DNA of 64,000 bases from Enterobacter kobei (GCF_018323985.1 NZ_AP024590.1:2046001-2110000); one strand, 5' to 3'; positions 53,260-61,361 are shown, counted from the first letter of the stretch. Program-made: numbers and translations. The notes: generated by a model from the sequence alone, not told the origin.

Positions 53260-54972
53260 TCAGACCGTCTGGCGTTTTTCGCGGCGGCGGTACAATGTAC
53301 TGCGGGAGATACCTAATTTTCTGGCGGCGAGGCTCATATTGCCCTGCGCTTCGGCAATGGCCAGCTCGTCTGTCAGCGTTGGTTCGCGCGCAGGGGCGCT
53401 CTGAACGGGTAGATCCGCCAGCGTGATCTGCTCGCCATCGTCCGCCAGTGCCATCAGCACCCGCAGCTGGCTTAACAACTGGCGCACGTTGCCCGGCCAC
53501 GGGCGCGCCGCCAGTTCATTGACCACCGCCTCGCTCAGCGTTAACCGGCGTTGTGCTGCGCCCAGTTCATTCCACAATTTATGTATAAACGCCTCACGGT
53601 TTTCCCATTCCCGCAACGGTGGCATACGCAGGTGGAATTCCTGGATGCGGTAGAGCAGATCCTCTCTGAACGTGCCGGCGGCCACGCGGGCTTCCAGATC
53701 CTGATGCGTGGCGCAGATCAGCGCAAAATCCACCTCCCGGCTGGTACTGGCCCCGAGCGGGGTGACTTTTTTCTCCTGCAAGACCCGCAGCAGCCGCGTT
53801 TGCAGCGTCAGCGACATATCACCGATCTCATCGAGAAACAGGACGCCGCCATTCGCCTCGCACAGCTTGCCGGGGTATCCACGCGGACTGGCACCGGTAA
53901 AGGCACCGGGCGCATAACCGAACAGCTCGGACTCGATCAGGTTTTCCGGCAGGGCGGCACAGTTGATCGCCACGAACGGGCCGGTGCGCCAACGGCTGCG
54001 GGCGTGTAATTCACGACTCAGATGTTCCTTGCCGCAGCCGGTTTCGCCGGTCACGCACAGGGCGATCCCCGCATTGAGAATGCGCAGCGCTTTGGCTTTC
54101 AGCGGATCGACGTCGACCTGCGGCGGGGCAATGCCGCGTCCCGGATAACGTCGGGCGGGTGGCGTCTGGCGCAGGGCGTAATGCCGCTGATTGCAGGCGA
54201 CGGTGCGGGTGGTGCCGCCGCTGAGTTCGAGCTGCGGCAACAGCGCGCTGATGGCGGTGGTACCAAAATGTGCGGGCAGCAGTCCGAACTCCTCCATCGC
54301 CCGGCGGTTCGCACCAAGCAGCACATTATCCTCGACGATGAACAGCAGCTCTCCGGCAGTGCCGAGCAGGGCGGCATCCTGATGCAGACTCAGCAGCCAG
54401 CGCTGCGTACCGGCGGCGCTGGTGGTCCAGGCGTGTTCGATCTGACAAACCGCGCGCTGGACGATGACTGCCGCATCGGGGCGAGGCGCATGGGCAGGGG
54501 TCGAGAGGTCCAGCACCCCGGCTATCAGTCCGTCCGGGCGAAACACCGGTGAGGCGGAGCAAAACAGCCCGGCGTTGCGGCTCAGGTAGTGCTCGCTGCC
54601 GGAGACTTCGCAGTGCTGTTGCAGGGCCAGCGCCGTGCCAATGGCGTTGGTGCCACGGGCATGTTCACCCCACAGATTGCCGGGGGAGAGCGCATAGCGC
54701 TGGGCTTTATGCAGAAAATTGCTGTTGCCGTGGGTTTCCAGCACCAGTCCGCAGGCATCGGACAGCACCATAATCGAAGGATGGCTGGTGAGTTCCGGAT
54801 GAAGCCGCGCCAGAAGCGGCTCTGCCAGTCGGTTGATCCAGGCGTTTTCAGCCCGCGCCTCTTTTAGCTGCCCGGAGGCGACCCACGGCTGGCTGTCGTC
54901 GTCACGTTGCAGCCCGTAATTCAGGCTGCGTTGCCAGGAGGCTTCCACCTGACAGGGTACGGGTTGCGGCAT
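53260..54972 (-). CDS. Sigma-54-dependent activator (AcoR/DhaR family)
   Basis: Regulator of 570 residues. The N-terminal GAF-type sensor region (residues about 50-260; NLWGEHARGTNAIGTAL) is followed by an AAA+ domain with Walker A TGETGCGKE, the sigma-54 contact loop GAFTGA, Walker B LFLDEIGD and R-fingers. The C-terminal Fis-type helix-turn-helix is NMSLAARKLGISRSTLYRR. The start at 54972 follows GGAG; the 24-codon upstream extension lacks family similarity. It is divergent from the aldehyde dehydrogenase, whose promoter is of sigma-54 type, so this gene almost certainly encodes its activator. Confidence 0.92.
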   Translation of the reverse strand: MPQPVPCQVEASWQRSLNYGLQRDDDSQPWVASGQLKEARAENAWINRLAEPLLARLHPELTSHPSIMVLSDACGLVLETHGNSNFLHKAQRYALSPGNLWGEHARGTNAIGTALALQQHCEVSGSEHYLSRNAGLFCSASPVFRPDGLIAGVLDLSTPAHAPRPDAAVIVQRAVCQIEHAWTTSAAGTQRWLLSLHQDAALLGTAGELLFIVEDNVLLGANRRAMEEFGLLPAHFGTTAISALLPQLELSGGTTRTVACNQRHYALRQTPPARRYPGRGIAPPQVDVDPLKAKALRILNAGIALCVTGETGCGKEHLSRELHARSRWRTGPFVAINCAALPENLIESELFGYAPGAFTGASPRGYPGKLCEANGGVLFLDEIGDMSLTLQTRLLRVLQEKKVTPLGASTSREVDFALICATHQDLEARVAAGTFREDLLYRIQEFHLRMPPLREWENREAFIHKLWNELGAAQRRLTLSEAVVNELAARPWPGNVRQLLSQLRVLMALADDGEQITLADLPVQSAPAREPTLTDELAIAEAQGNMSLAARKLGISRSTLYRRREKRQTV

Positions 54973-55016
54973 CGCTGACTCCGGAATAAGGAATGTTACG
55001 AATGTGTAGCATAAAG

Positions 55017-55046
55017 GTGTATCGCGTGTAGCGACATGCGACACAC
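55017..55046. promoter_or_regulatory. Inverted repeat, candidate activator-binding site
   Basis: GTGTATCGC ... GCGACACAC, arms matching at 8 of 9 positions with a 12-base spacer. It lies about 105 bp upstream of the aldehyde dehydrogenase -24 element, a typical enhancer position for the divergently encoded AcoR-like activator. Confidence 0.45.
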
Positions 55047-55150
55047 TTCCGCAACACGTTCAGGCGACTGAGTGAACAGTAACAAGCAGGCATGAAATTA
55101 AGTAAATGATATTTATAGAAAAACAAAACTCAACCTTTGCGGTTAAAAGC

Positions 55151-55167
55151 TGGCATAAGAACTGCTT
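55151..55167 (+). promoter_or_regulatory. Sigma-54 promoter of the aldehyde dehydrogenase gene
   Basis: TGGCATAAGAACTGCTT: the GG and GC dinucleotides are correctly spaced 12 bp apart for -24/-12 recognition. It lies 66 bp before the start codon, facing away from the sigma-54 activator gene. Confidence 0.75.
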
Positions 55168-55232
55168 ATAACACTCTGTCCGCCACCGGCGAGACGCCTC
55201 ACCTGTACCTATAAAAAATAGAGGAACATCTT

Positions 55233-56753
55233 ATGCGTTATGCTCATCCTGGCCTCGACGGCGCGAAAGTCTCGTTCAAAAAACGTTATGGCAACTATAT
55301 TGGCGGCGAATTTGTCGATCCCGTTGAAGGACGCTGGTTTGATAACACCACGCCGGTAACGGGTGAGGTGATCGCGCAGTTCCCGCGTTCGGGCGCGGCG
55401 GATATCGAAAAAGCGTTGGATGCCGCCCATGCCGCGGCAGAGGCGTGGGGAAAAACCAGTGCGCAGGAGCGCGCAAACGTGTTGCTGGCGATTGCCGATC
55501 GCATTGAACAAAATCTGGAACTGCTGGCGCTGACGGAAACCTGGGATAACGGCAAACCGATCCGTGAAACGCTGGGAGCGGATCTGCCGCTGGCGGTGGA
55601 TCACTTCCGCTATTTTGCCGGTTGTATCCGCGCCCAGGAGGGCACGGCGGCGGAGATCGACAGCACTACCGTGGCCTATCATATTTATGAACCCCTCGGC
55701 GTGGTCGGGCAGATCATTCCGTGGAACTTCCCGTTGCTGATGGCGGCCTGGAAACTTGGCCCGGCGCTGGCGGCAGGTAACTGCGTGGTGCTAAAACCGG
55801 CGGAACAGACGCCGCTCGGCATCAGCGTGCTGATGGAGCTGATTGGCGATCTGCTGCCGAAAGGCGTGCTTAATGTGGTGCACGGTTTCGGTACCGAAGC
55901 GGGTGAACCGCTGGCGCGCAGCAAACGCATCGAGAAAATCGCCTTTACTGGTTCCACCTCCATCGGGCGGCATATTCTGTCCTGTGCGGCAGAAAATATT
56001 ATTCCGAGTACCGTTGAACTGGGCGGCAAATCGCCGAACATCTTCTTTGAGGATGTGATGAATGGCGATGCCGGTTTTATCGATAAAGCCATTGAGGGCG
56101 CGGTGCTCGGTTTCTTCAACCAGGGCGAAGTCTGTACCTGTCCGTCACGCGTGCTGGTGCAGGAGTCGATCTATCCGCAGTTTGTGGAGAAAGTCATTGC
56201 CCGCATGGAAACTATCCGTAAGGGCGACCCCTTTGATACGGATACGATGATTGGCGCGCAGGCGTCCCGTGAGCAGTACGACAAGATCCTTTCGTATATT
56301 GATATTGCCCGGGAAGAGGGCGGCGAGATCATCACCGGCGGGGCGCATATCGATCATGGCGATACGCTGCAAAATGGCTTCTACATCCAGCCGACGCTGA
56401 TCAAAGGCCATAACGGCATGCGCTGTTTCCAGGAAGAAATTTTTGGGCCGGTGCTGGGGATCACGACGTTTAAAGACGAAGAGGAAGCGCTGCGCATCGC
56501 TAACGATACGGAGTACGGTCTGGGCGCAGGACTGTGGACGCTGGATATTAACCGTGCATGGCGCATGGGGCGGGCAATTAAAGCCGGTCGCGTGTGGACC
56601 AACTGCTACCATCTCTATCCGGCGCATGCAGCCTTCGGCGGTTATAAGAATTCCGGTGTCGGACGCGAGACGCACAAGATGGCGCTGAGCCAGTATCAGC
56701 AGATCAAAAACCTGCTGGTCAGTTACAGCGGTCAGCCGCTGGGTCTGTACTAA
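55233..56753 (+). CDS. aldB: NAD(P)-dependent aldehyde dehydrogenase (AldB/ExaC/AcoD type)
   Basis: Aldehyde dehydrogenase of 506 residues, oxidising acetaldehyde or similar short aldehydes to acids. Family motifs are IIPWNFPLLMAAWKLGPALAAG, GSTSIGR, the catalytic-base Glu in VELGGKSPN and the nucleophilic Cys in FNQGEVCTCPSR. The closest E. coli relative is AldB, but sigma-54/AcoR-type control is more like acoD/exaC of ethanol- and acetoin-utilising bacteria. Reference to aldB is by family; the natural substrate is inferred. Confidence 0.9.
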   Translation: MRYAHPGLDGAKVSFKKRYGNYIGGEFVDPVEGRWFDNTTPVTGEVIAQFPRSGAADIEKALDAAHAAAEAWGKTSAQERANVLLAIADRIEQNLELLALTETWDNGKPIRETLGADLPLAVDHFRYFAGCIRAQEGTAAEIDSTTVAYHIYEPLGVVGQIIPWNFPLLMAAWKLGPALAAGNCVVLKPAEQTPLGISVLMELIGDLLPKGVLNVVHGFGTEAGEPLARSKRIEKIAFTGSTSIGRHILSCAAENIIPSTVELGGKSPNIFFEDVMNGDAGFIDKAIEGAVLGFFNQGEVCTCPSRVLVQESIYPQFVEKVIARMETIRKGDPFDTDTMIGAQASREQYDKILSYIDIAREEGGEIITGGAHIDHGDTLQNGFYIQPTLIKGHNGMRCFQEEIFGPVLGITTFKDEEEALRIANDTEYGLGAGLWTLDINRAWRMGRAIKAGRVWTNCYHLYPAHAAFGGYKNSGVGRETHKMALSQYQQIKNLLVSYSGQPLGLY

Positions 56754-56757
56754 GATC

Positions 56758-56905
56758 GAAATGCCCGGCGGCGCTGCGCTTGCCGGGCCTACGTAAACGA
56801 TGCATATTCCAGTCATGTAGGCCGGGTAAGGCGCAGCCGCCACCCGGCAACCGAAACGATAAACATTGTATGCCCGTGTAAGCGCAGCGCCGCCGGGCAA
56901 TCCAT
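56758..56905. repeat. REP cluster (BIME) between aldB and the GAPDH gene
   Basis: Three REP palindromes in alternating orientation (GCCCGGCGGCGCTGCGC..., GGCCGGGTAAGGCGCAGCCG..., GCGCAGCGCCGCCGGGC) occupy the entire gap between convergent genes. Confidence 0.85.
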
Positions 56906-57915
56906 CACAAACCGCGTTTCGCCATCAGCCGCGCCAGGTCAACCAGCCGGTTTGAGAAGCCCCATTCGTTGTCATACCAGGCGAGGATTTTCACCAGATT
57001 GCCACCAATCACCAGTGTGGACAGCCCGTCAATAATGGACGAACGGGGATCGCCACGGTAATCGCTCGACACCAGCGGTTCGTCGCTGTACCCCAGAATG
57101 CCCTGTAGCGGGCCGGATGCGGCGGCCTCGCGGAAAGCGGCGTTCACTTCCTCTACCGTGACGTCGCGTTTCAGTGTGACGGTCAGATCGACAATCGAGA
57201 CGACCGGCACCGGTACGCGCAGTGAATAGCCGGTCAGTCGCCCATCCAGTTCCGGGATCACTTTACCAAGCGCTTTTGCCGCGCCGCTGGAGTAAGGCAC
57301 AATAGACTCTGCCGCCGCGCGCGCCCCGCGCAGATCTTTTTCCGGCTGATCGTGCAGGGCCTGGCTGTTGGTATAGGCATGCGTGGTATTCATCAGCCCG
57401 TGCTCAATGCCGAAATGCTGATGTAACACCTGAGCCGCAGGAGCAAGGCCGTTAGTGGTGCAACTGCCGTTGCTGACCACGAGGTGTTTTGCCGGATCGT
57501 AACTTTCGTGGTTAACGCCCAGCACTACGGTCAGGTCGTCATTTTTCGCTGGCGCGGAGATGATCACGCGTTTCGCGCCGCCGCGGGTGATGTGCACTTC
57601 GGCTTTTTCACGTTCGGTAAAGAAGCCGGTGGCTTCAATAACAATCTCCACCCCTACGCTGCTCCACGGGATATTCGCCGGATCGCGCTCAGAGAAGACG
57701 CGGATGCGCTGCCCGTCCACTTTCAGCTCGCCTTCGCTGGCTTCCACCGGCGCGGCGAGCGTGCCAAGCAGGGTGTCGTATTTCAGCAGATGCGCAAGGG
57801 TTTTACTGTCGGTGAGGTCGTTAATCGCTACGATCTGAATGTCGTCGCTGCCCAGTGTGGCACGCAGCATATTGCGTCCGATCCTGCCAAAGCCATTAAT
57901 ACCGATCTTAACCAT
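56905..57915 (-). CDS. Second type I glyceraldehyde-3-phosphate dehydrogenase
   Basis: GAPDH of 336 residues. The NAD-binding motif GINGFGRIGRN and Asp33 (AINDLTD) indicate NAD preference. Catalytic Cys152 and His179 (TTHAYTN) are conserved. The usual SxASCTTNC reads SNGSCTTNG, so the nearby second cysteine is Gly156 and the Ala before Ser is Gly. Residue choices differ clearly from enterobacterial GapA, so this is an accessory paralogue. It is divergent in direction from aldB and 79 bp downstream of the GlxA-like regulator gene, which may control it. Confidence 0.9.
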   Translation of the reverse strand: MVKIGINGFGRIGRNMLRATLGSDDIQIVAINDLTDSKTLAHLLKYDTLLGTLAAPVEASEGELKVDGQRIRVFSERDPANIPWSSVGVEIVIEATGFFTEREKAEVHITRGGAKRVIISAPAKNDDLTVVLGVNHESYDPAKHLVVSNGSCTTNGLAPAAQVLHQHFGIEHGLMNTTHAYTNSQALHDQPEKDLRGARAAAESIVPYSSGAAKALGKVIPELDGRLTGYSLRVPVPVVSIVDLTVTLKRDVTVEEVNAAFREAAASGPLQGILGYSDEPLVSSDYRGDPRSSIIDGLSTLVIGGNLVKILAWYDNEWGFSNRLVDLARLMAKRGL

Positions 57916-57993
57916 GATAGCCTCCTGTTATGCGGTTTCTGCATTCAGAGTAGGCCTGGTCAGCTATGGCGTAAATGACAAAAATGGATCACT

Positions 57994-58974
57994 TTACGCC
58001 AGTTTACGGCTATGAAAACGCTGGCGATATTCGCCCGGCGTGAGCTTAAGGTGCTTTTCAAAAATGCGACGCAGATTGATGCTGGAGCCGAAGCCTGTGG
58101 CGCTGGCCACGCGATCCAACGTTTCGCGGGTCTGTTCCAGTTGATGCCGGGCGGCGGCGAGCCTGGCTTCCGCCACAAAGCGTGCCGGGGAAACGCCGGT
58201 TTCGCGCGTAAAGACGCGGGTAAAATTACGCGGGCTCATCGCCACCCGAGCGGCCAGTGCTTCAACGGATAAATCGGCGGCCAGATTAACCATGATCCAG
58301 CGTTGCAGATCGCCTATCGGACCGGGAATATCGTTGTGTTGCAACTGGAAGCGACTGAACTGCATCTGTCCGCCGGGACGGCGCAAATACATCACCAGAT
58401 CCTGAGCCACTTCACGGGCGAGGGTGAATCCGTAATCGTCCTCCACCAGCGCGAGGGTGAGATCAAAGCCGGAACTGACACCGCCGGAGGTCCAGATCGG
58501 CCCGTCCTGCACGTACAGCGGCCCGCTCTCTACCTTCACCTGGGGATATTCGCTTTGCAGCGCATCAAGCAGCTTCCAGTGCGTGGTGGCACGCCGATCA
58601 TTTAGCAGGCCCGCCTGTGCCAGTAACATAGCACCGCCGCAAATGGACACCACTCGACGGGCGTGTGGGGCGGCGAGACGCAGCCAGTCGACAACCGCCA
58701 CGCCTTCATCTTCATTGATGCCGCGCCCGGTGATCATGATGGTGTCGCGCAGCTCGCGAGGGTCGAGTTGTGGCAGGCGATAGTCCGCCAGCAGATTCAG
58801 ACCGGACTGGCCGTGGATAACCTGATGCGGCTGGGTGGTGGCAATGGTGATCTGATAGCGCGGCGGCGCATGCTGCTCTGCCTGCAGACGGTTGGCCTGC
58901 ATCAGAATATCGGCGATACCGGCGGATTCAAACAGCATGCCGCCATCGGGAACAATAATCAGAAAGGTTTTCAT
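57994..58974 (-). CDS. GlxA-family transcriptional regulator (DJ-1/PfpI + AraC HTH)
   Basis: Regulator of 326 residues. Residues 1 to about 190 are a DJ-1/PfpI-like (amidase-class) domain, with the nucleophile-elbow motif VSICGGAMLLAQAG. Residues about 215-326 are an AraC double helix-turn-helix (LSVEALAARVAMSPRNFTRVFTRETGVSPARFV...TLDRVASATGFGS). The ATG at 58974 starts the domain (MKTFLIIVPDGG). It is adjacent to and in line with the GAPDH gene, which may be its target or operon partner; the inducer is unknown. Confidence 0.9.
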   Translation of the reverse strand: MKTFLIIVPDGGMLFESAGIADILMQANRLQAEQHAPPRYQITIATTQPHQVIHGQSGLNLLADYRLPQLDPRELRDTIMITGRGINEDEGVAVVDWLRLAAPHARRVVSICGGAMLLAQAGLLNDRRATTHWKLLDALQSEYPQVKVESGPLYVQDGPIWTSGGVSSGFDLTLALVEDDYGFTLAREVAQDLVMYLRRPGGQMQFSRFQLQHNDIPGPIGDLQRWIMVNLAADLSVEALAARVAMSPRNFTRVFTRETGVSPARFVAEARLAAARHQLEQTRETLDRVASATGFGSSINLRRIFEKHLKLTPGEYRQRFHSRKLA

Positions 58975-59074
58975 GTCCTGAAAAGTACGCTGATGACAAA
59001 ATAAGTCAATATGTGCGAGTGAGTCTGGCGAGAAAAGAACGGGTGCGTTAAGGACTGAACCCGGCAACCAGATA

Positions 59075-59094
59075 CGCGGGGATCGCTCCCCGCG
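59075..59094 (-). terminator. 3' hairpin of hok copy 1
   Basis: CGCGGGGA-TCGC-TCCCCGCG, a perfect 8-bp stem seven bases beyond the hok stop codon. An identical hairpin follows copy 2 at 59553-59572. Hok mRNAs use 3' structure for fold-back inhibition as well as termination. Confidence 0.6.
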
Positions 59095-59100
59095 CTCAGG

Positions 59101-59253
59101 CTACTTCTTCGTTTCGTAAGCGAGAACGGCCTTAAACTCCATACCACGCTCGCGGATACTCAGTTCACAGAGTGAGTCGCGTACCATCAGCGTGAATCCC
59201 AGTGCCGTTCCACACAGCACGATGATTGCCACCAGGGCGTACTTTGTCAGCAT
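59101..59253 (-). CDS. Hok/Gef-family type I toxin, copy 1 (HokE-like)
   Basis: Toxin of 50 residues starting at 59253 (MLTKYALVAIIVLCGTALGF...). A single membrane helix (residues about 5-24) is followed by a short periplasmic tail with Cys31, as in E. coli HokE. Such peptides depolarise the inner membrane. The frame is open for a further 17 codons upstream to 59304 in the mok-like leader. The sequence around its mRNA leader has the features of hok/sok loci (GCTTGAGGCTTACTGG, GAAAGCCCCAGGAGATG). Confidence 0.9.
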   Translation of the reverse strand: MLTKYALVAIIVLCGTALGFTLMVRDSLCELSIRERGMEFKAVLAYETKK

Positions 59254-59307
59254 GTCTTGCCTCCGTGCGAAGAAGAGACTAACATCTGAATTGCTTAGGT
59301 TCATACG

Positions 59308-59398
59308 TTGGCCTCAGGTTGATTAACATCTCCTGGGGCTTTCGTCTTTCTGGACTTCAGCACATGCCCGAAGCCAGTAAGCCTCAAGCACCCGCCGT
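59308..59398 (+). ncRNA. Probable Sok-type antisense RNA, copy 1
   Basis: The plus strand opposite the hok leader contains GGGGCTTTCGTCTTTCTGG and, downstream, AAGCCTCAAGCACCCGCCG, the conserved pattern of Sok RNAs. It is complementary to the leader ribosome-binding site (AGGAGATG on the minus strand). The promoter and exact ends are not resolved. Confidence 0.5.
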
Positions 59399-59578
59399 GA
59401 TCCTACCTGCCTGCGCCATGAAAACCATCACGATTGAAGAGCGATATACCCTTTTAGGAATATATAAAGACTGAAAGACTGGCATGAAAGGGCCAGGCAG
59501 CCAGCAGATAAAAAGAATGGGTGCGTTAAGAACTGAACCCGGCAACCAGATACGCGGGGATCGCTCCCCGCGCTCAGG

Positions 59579-59731
59579 CTACTTCTTCGTTTCGTAAGCG
59601 AGAACGGCCTTAAACTCCATACCACGCTCGCGGATACTCAGTTCGCAGAGTGAGTCGCGTACCATTAGCGTGAATCCCAGTGCCGTTCCACACAGCACGA
59701 TGATTGCCACCAGGGCGTACTTTGTCAGCAT
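59579..59731 (-). CDS. Hok/Gef-family type I toxin, copy 2 (HokE-like)
   Basis: Toxin of 50 residues starting at 59731, identical in amino-acid sequence to copy 1. The two genes differ only at synonymous positions and in the leader (Ser versus Asn in the 17-codon upstream extension, starting at 59782). Same architecture: one membrane helix, Cys31, periplasmic tail. Because both copies and their antisense regions are intact, both are probably functional. Confidence 0.9.
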   Translation of the reverse strand: MLTKYALVAIIVLCGTALGFTLMVRDSLCELSIRERGMEFKAVLAYETKK

Positions 59732-59785
59732 GTCTTGCCTCCGTGCGAAGAAGAGACTAACATCTGAATTGTTCAGGTTCATACG

Positions 59786-59876
59786 TTGGCCTCAGGTTGA
59801 TTAACATCTCCTGGGGCTTTCGTCTTTCTCGACTTCAGCACATGCCCGAAGCCAGTAAGCCTCAAGCACCCGCCGG
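59786..59876 (+). ncRNA. Probable Sok-type antisense RNA, copy 2
   Basis: Same conserved Sok features as the copy-1 antisense region, shifted by 478 bp. It should neutralise both hok mRNAs because the target sequences are nearly identical. Confidence 0.5.
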
Positions 59877-59881
59877 GATTT

Positions 59882-60120
59882 TACCTGTTCATCAGGTGTA
59901 ATTTGTCACCTCTCTTCGCCCCAGACCGCTTTTAGGAATTCATAAAGATTATTCCCGTCCGGTAAAAAACGCTTTTCGGAAAGAGTGATTGCATATTGAA
60001 GATTAATTTTCTTGCCGTATTAATAGCAAACGTAAAATCAATCCCGGCTCGCTGGTGGTAAAGGAGAGGAGCACTATAATTATAAAGTGGCAATGCGCTA
60101 CAAACCCTGAGGAGTATTCA
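59882..60120. other. Gap between hok copy 2 and the small acidic ORF
   Basis: AT-rich DNA without a gene of normal length. A good -10 hexamer (TATAAT at 60075-60080) lies upstream of the small ORFs that follow, and a TTTTAGGAATTC motif at 59930 repeats the end of the hok duplication unit. Confidence 0.4.
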
Positions 60121-60162
60121 GTGAATTACGCTTCGTTACAGCTTAAGCGGGACGGTAATTAA
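60121..60162 (+). CDS. Possible 13-residue leader peptide
   Basis: GTG-initiated mini-ORF (MNYASLQLKRDGN) with a strong TGAGGAG Shine-Dalgarno sequence six bases upstream. It lies 52 bp before the acidic small protein and downstream of a TATAAT box. The ribosome-binding site is better than expected by chance, but nothing else supports translation. Confidence 0.3.
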   Translation: MNYASLQLKRDGN

Positions 60163-60214
60163 CGCCGTCGCCTTCTGTTAATACTATTCACCAACAAAGC
60201 TCGCAGGGAGGTTT

Positions 60215-60364
60215 ATGACCGATCGCCCCGATTATGATGATCCGGTACCCTCACGCCCGTTAGACGATCCGGAAGGGCTGCCACTCGACGATGATGACGA
60301 TGATCCTGTGGAACCTGGTTTAGACCAGTCCCGGTATGCACCTGAAAGATTCAATGGGCCATAA
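60215..60364 (+). CDS. Acidic small protein of 49 residues, unrecognised
   Basis: Starts MTDRPDYDDPVPSRPLDD behind an excellent GGGAGG ribosome-binding site and contains a run of six aspartates. A Rho-independent terminator begins ten bases after the stop. It is strongly acidic, probably unstructured, with no signal peptide. Good start signal and terminator make it a likely real gene; I do not know its family. Confidence 0.6.
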   Translation: MTDRPDYDDPVPSRPLDDPEGLPLDDDDDDPVEPGLDQSRYAPERFNGP

Positions 60365-60374
60365 CCGAGATAAC

Positions 60375-60400
60375 AAAAGCCGCTTACGGGCGGCTTTTCT
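60375..60400 (+). terminator. Terminator after the acidic small protein gene
   Basis: AAAAGCCGC-TTACGG-GCGGCTTTTCT. Confidence 0.85.
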
Positions 60401-60653
60401 ATGGCGGGTATTCTGCCAGGTAAGAACACTTATAAAAGAGCAGCTGTTATTTACACCGCTTGTTGTCTGCAATTGGCAATAGTTATTAAGTGGTATATTC
60501 CATGATTATATATTGATTGGCTGGTTATAAAAAAGAGCCGGGAAAATACCTCAAAAAAATCGTCCACTCTGAATTAAACAGGTATATGATATGCAACATA
60601 AGGTTTTCTTTCTCTCGCTAAGTCAATCTTAACGAGATGAATGAGGTTAAAAC

Positions 60654-60986
60654 ATGCAACGTATTATTATACCCCCTAATTATGTTCATACCCGCAGTAC
60701 GCCCTTCTGGACAAAAGAAACAGCACCGACTTCTATCTGGCGTCGTCATCTTGATGCCGGTACGCGGCAGGGCGTATATCCCCGTCTGAGCGTAATGCGC
60801 GGCATTATTCGTTACTACGGCTATGCCGATGAAACCACCCCGGAACCCGTTGAAACGCTGACCATTCATGCCGGTGAGTTCGGGGTATTCCCGCCGGAAA
60901 AATGGCACAACATCGAAGCGCTTACCGATGACACGGTATTCTGCGTGGATTTCTATGTTGATCCGCAAATTTTAATTGAAGGTTAA
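60654..60986 (+). CDS. yeaR: YeaR-like DUF1971 cupin protein, copy 1
   Basis: Protein of 110 residues with the YeaR/TehB-N (DUF1971) pattern NYVHTRSTPFWTKETAP, HLDAGTRQGVYPRLSVMRG, GEFGVFPPEKWHNIEALTDDT and the VDFYVDP end. E. coli yeaR-yoaG is induced by nitrate and nitric oxide through NarL and NsrR. It is closest of the two copies to E. coli YeaR. It is followed by the double-YoaG gene 10 bp after its stop. Its precise biochemical role is unknown. Confidence 0.9.
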   Translation: MQRIIIPPNYVHTRSTPFWTKETAPTSIWRRHLDAGTRQGVYPRLSVMRGIIRYYGYADETTPEPVETLTIHAGEFGVFPPEKWHNIEALTDDTVFCVDFYVDPQILIEG

Positions 60987-60996
60987 GGGACACAGG

Positions 60997-61335
60997 ATGA
61001 CAACCGAAAACAGAGGCTATTCTCTGGCAGTAGCAAATCGCAGTACGAAAGATATGCAGGAAAAAATTTTCCTGAAGCCCATGGCGCTTTATATTCCGGA
61101 TATCGCGGTACAGGCGGTGGCAGAGCTGATTGCAGGACTGTCAGAGAGTAAAGAAAACAAGAATGAATTTGTTCTGACGGTCACCAATAATAATAACGGC
61201 GTGTCCGTGGATAAAGATTTTGACAGCATTGACGAACTCCGGGATCCCCTGGTCGCCGCTGATGCCGTGAAAGACCTGATTAATATCGTTCGTGGCTACG
61301 AGTCTGATGAAGAAACCAATGTTTGTGGCTGGTAA
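60997..61335 (+). CDS. YoaG-like protein with two tandem YoaG domains
   Basis: Protein of 112 residues. The C-terminal half (about 58-112: FVLTVTNNNNGVSVD...VKDLINIVRGYESDEETNVCGW) matches E. coli YoaG (60 residues) including the terminal VCGW. The N-terminal half (about 7-55: GYSLAVANRSTKD...KPMALYIPDIAVQAVAELIAGL) shows the same fold pattern, PMTLLVPEVAAEVIKDL in YoaG. YoaG is a homodimer in E. coli, so this may be a fused single-chain dimer. The start at 60997 has GGGACAC upstream; a TTG seven codons earlier is possible. It lies between two yeaR-like genes. Confidence 0.82.
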   Translation: MTTENRGYSLAVANRSTKDMQEKIFLKPMALYIPDIAVQAVAELIAGLSESKENKNEFVLTVTNNNNGVSVDKDFDSIDELRDPLVAADAVKDLINIVRGYESDEETNVCGW

Positions 61336-61361
61336 CACGACTAAAACCGGAGGTTCCCGTT

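Larger units (their letters stand above)
59035..59402. repeat. Tandem duplication containing a hok locus, unit 1
   Basis: About 368 bp repeated at an offset of 478 bp (unit 2 at 59513-59880) with only scattered differences. It includes the hok coding region, its leader, the antisense-RNA region and the 3' hairpin. Both units end near a shared TTTTAGGAAT-type motif (59452 and 59930). Confidence 0.9.
59513..59880. repeat. Tandem duplication containing a hok locus, unit 2
   Basis: Second unit of the 478-bp-offset direct repeat. Differences from unit 1 are few (for example GAACGGG/GAATGGG and TTGCTTAGG/TTGTTCAGG), so the duplication is recent or homogenised. Confidence 0.9.

Noticed and set aside
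56758..56905. GC-rich repeats considered as a CRISPR array
   Set aside because: The units are alternating REP palindromes without uniform spacers. No CRISPR array was seen anywhere in the window.
60540..60654. NarL or NsrR sites upstream of the first yeaR-like gene
   Set aside because: I looked for TACYYMT heptamers and the NsrR dyad known from E. coli yeaR. Only partial matches (such as TACCTCA near 60548) were found, too weak to call.
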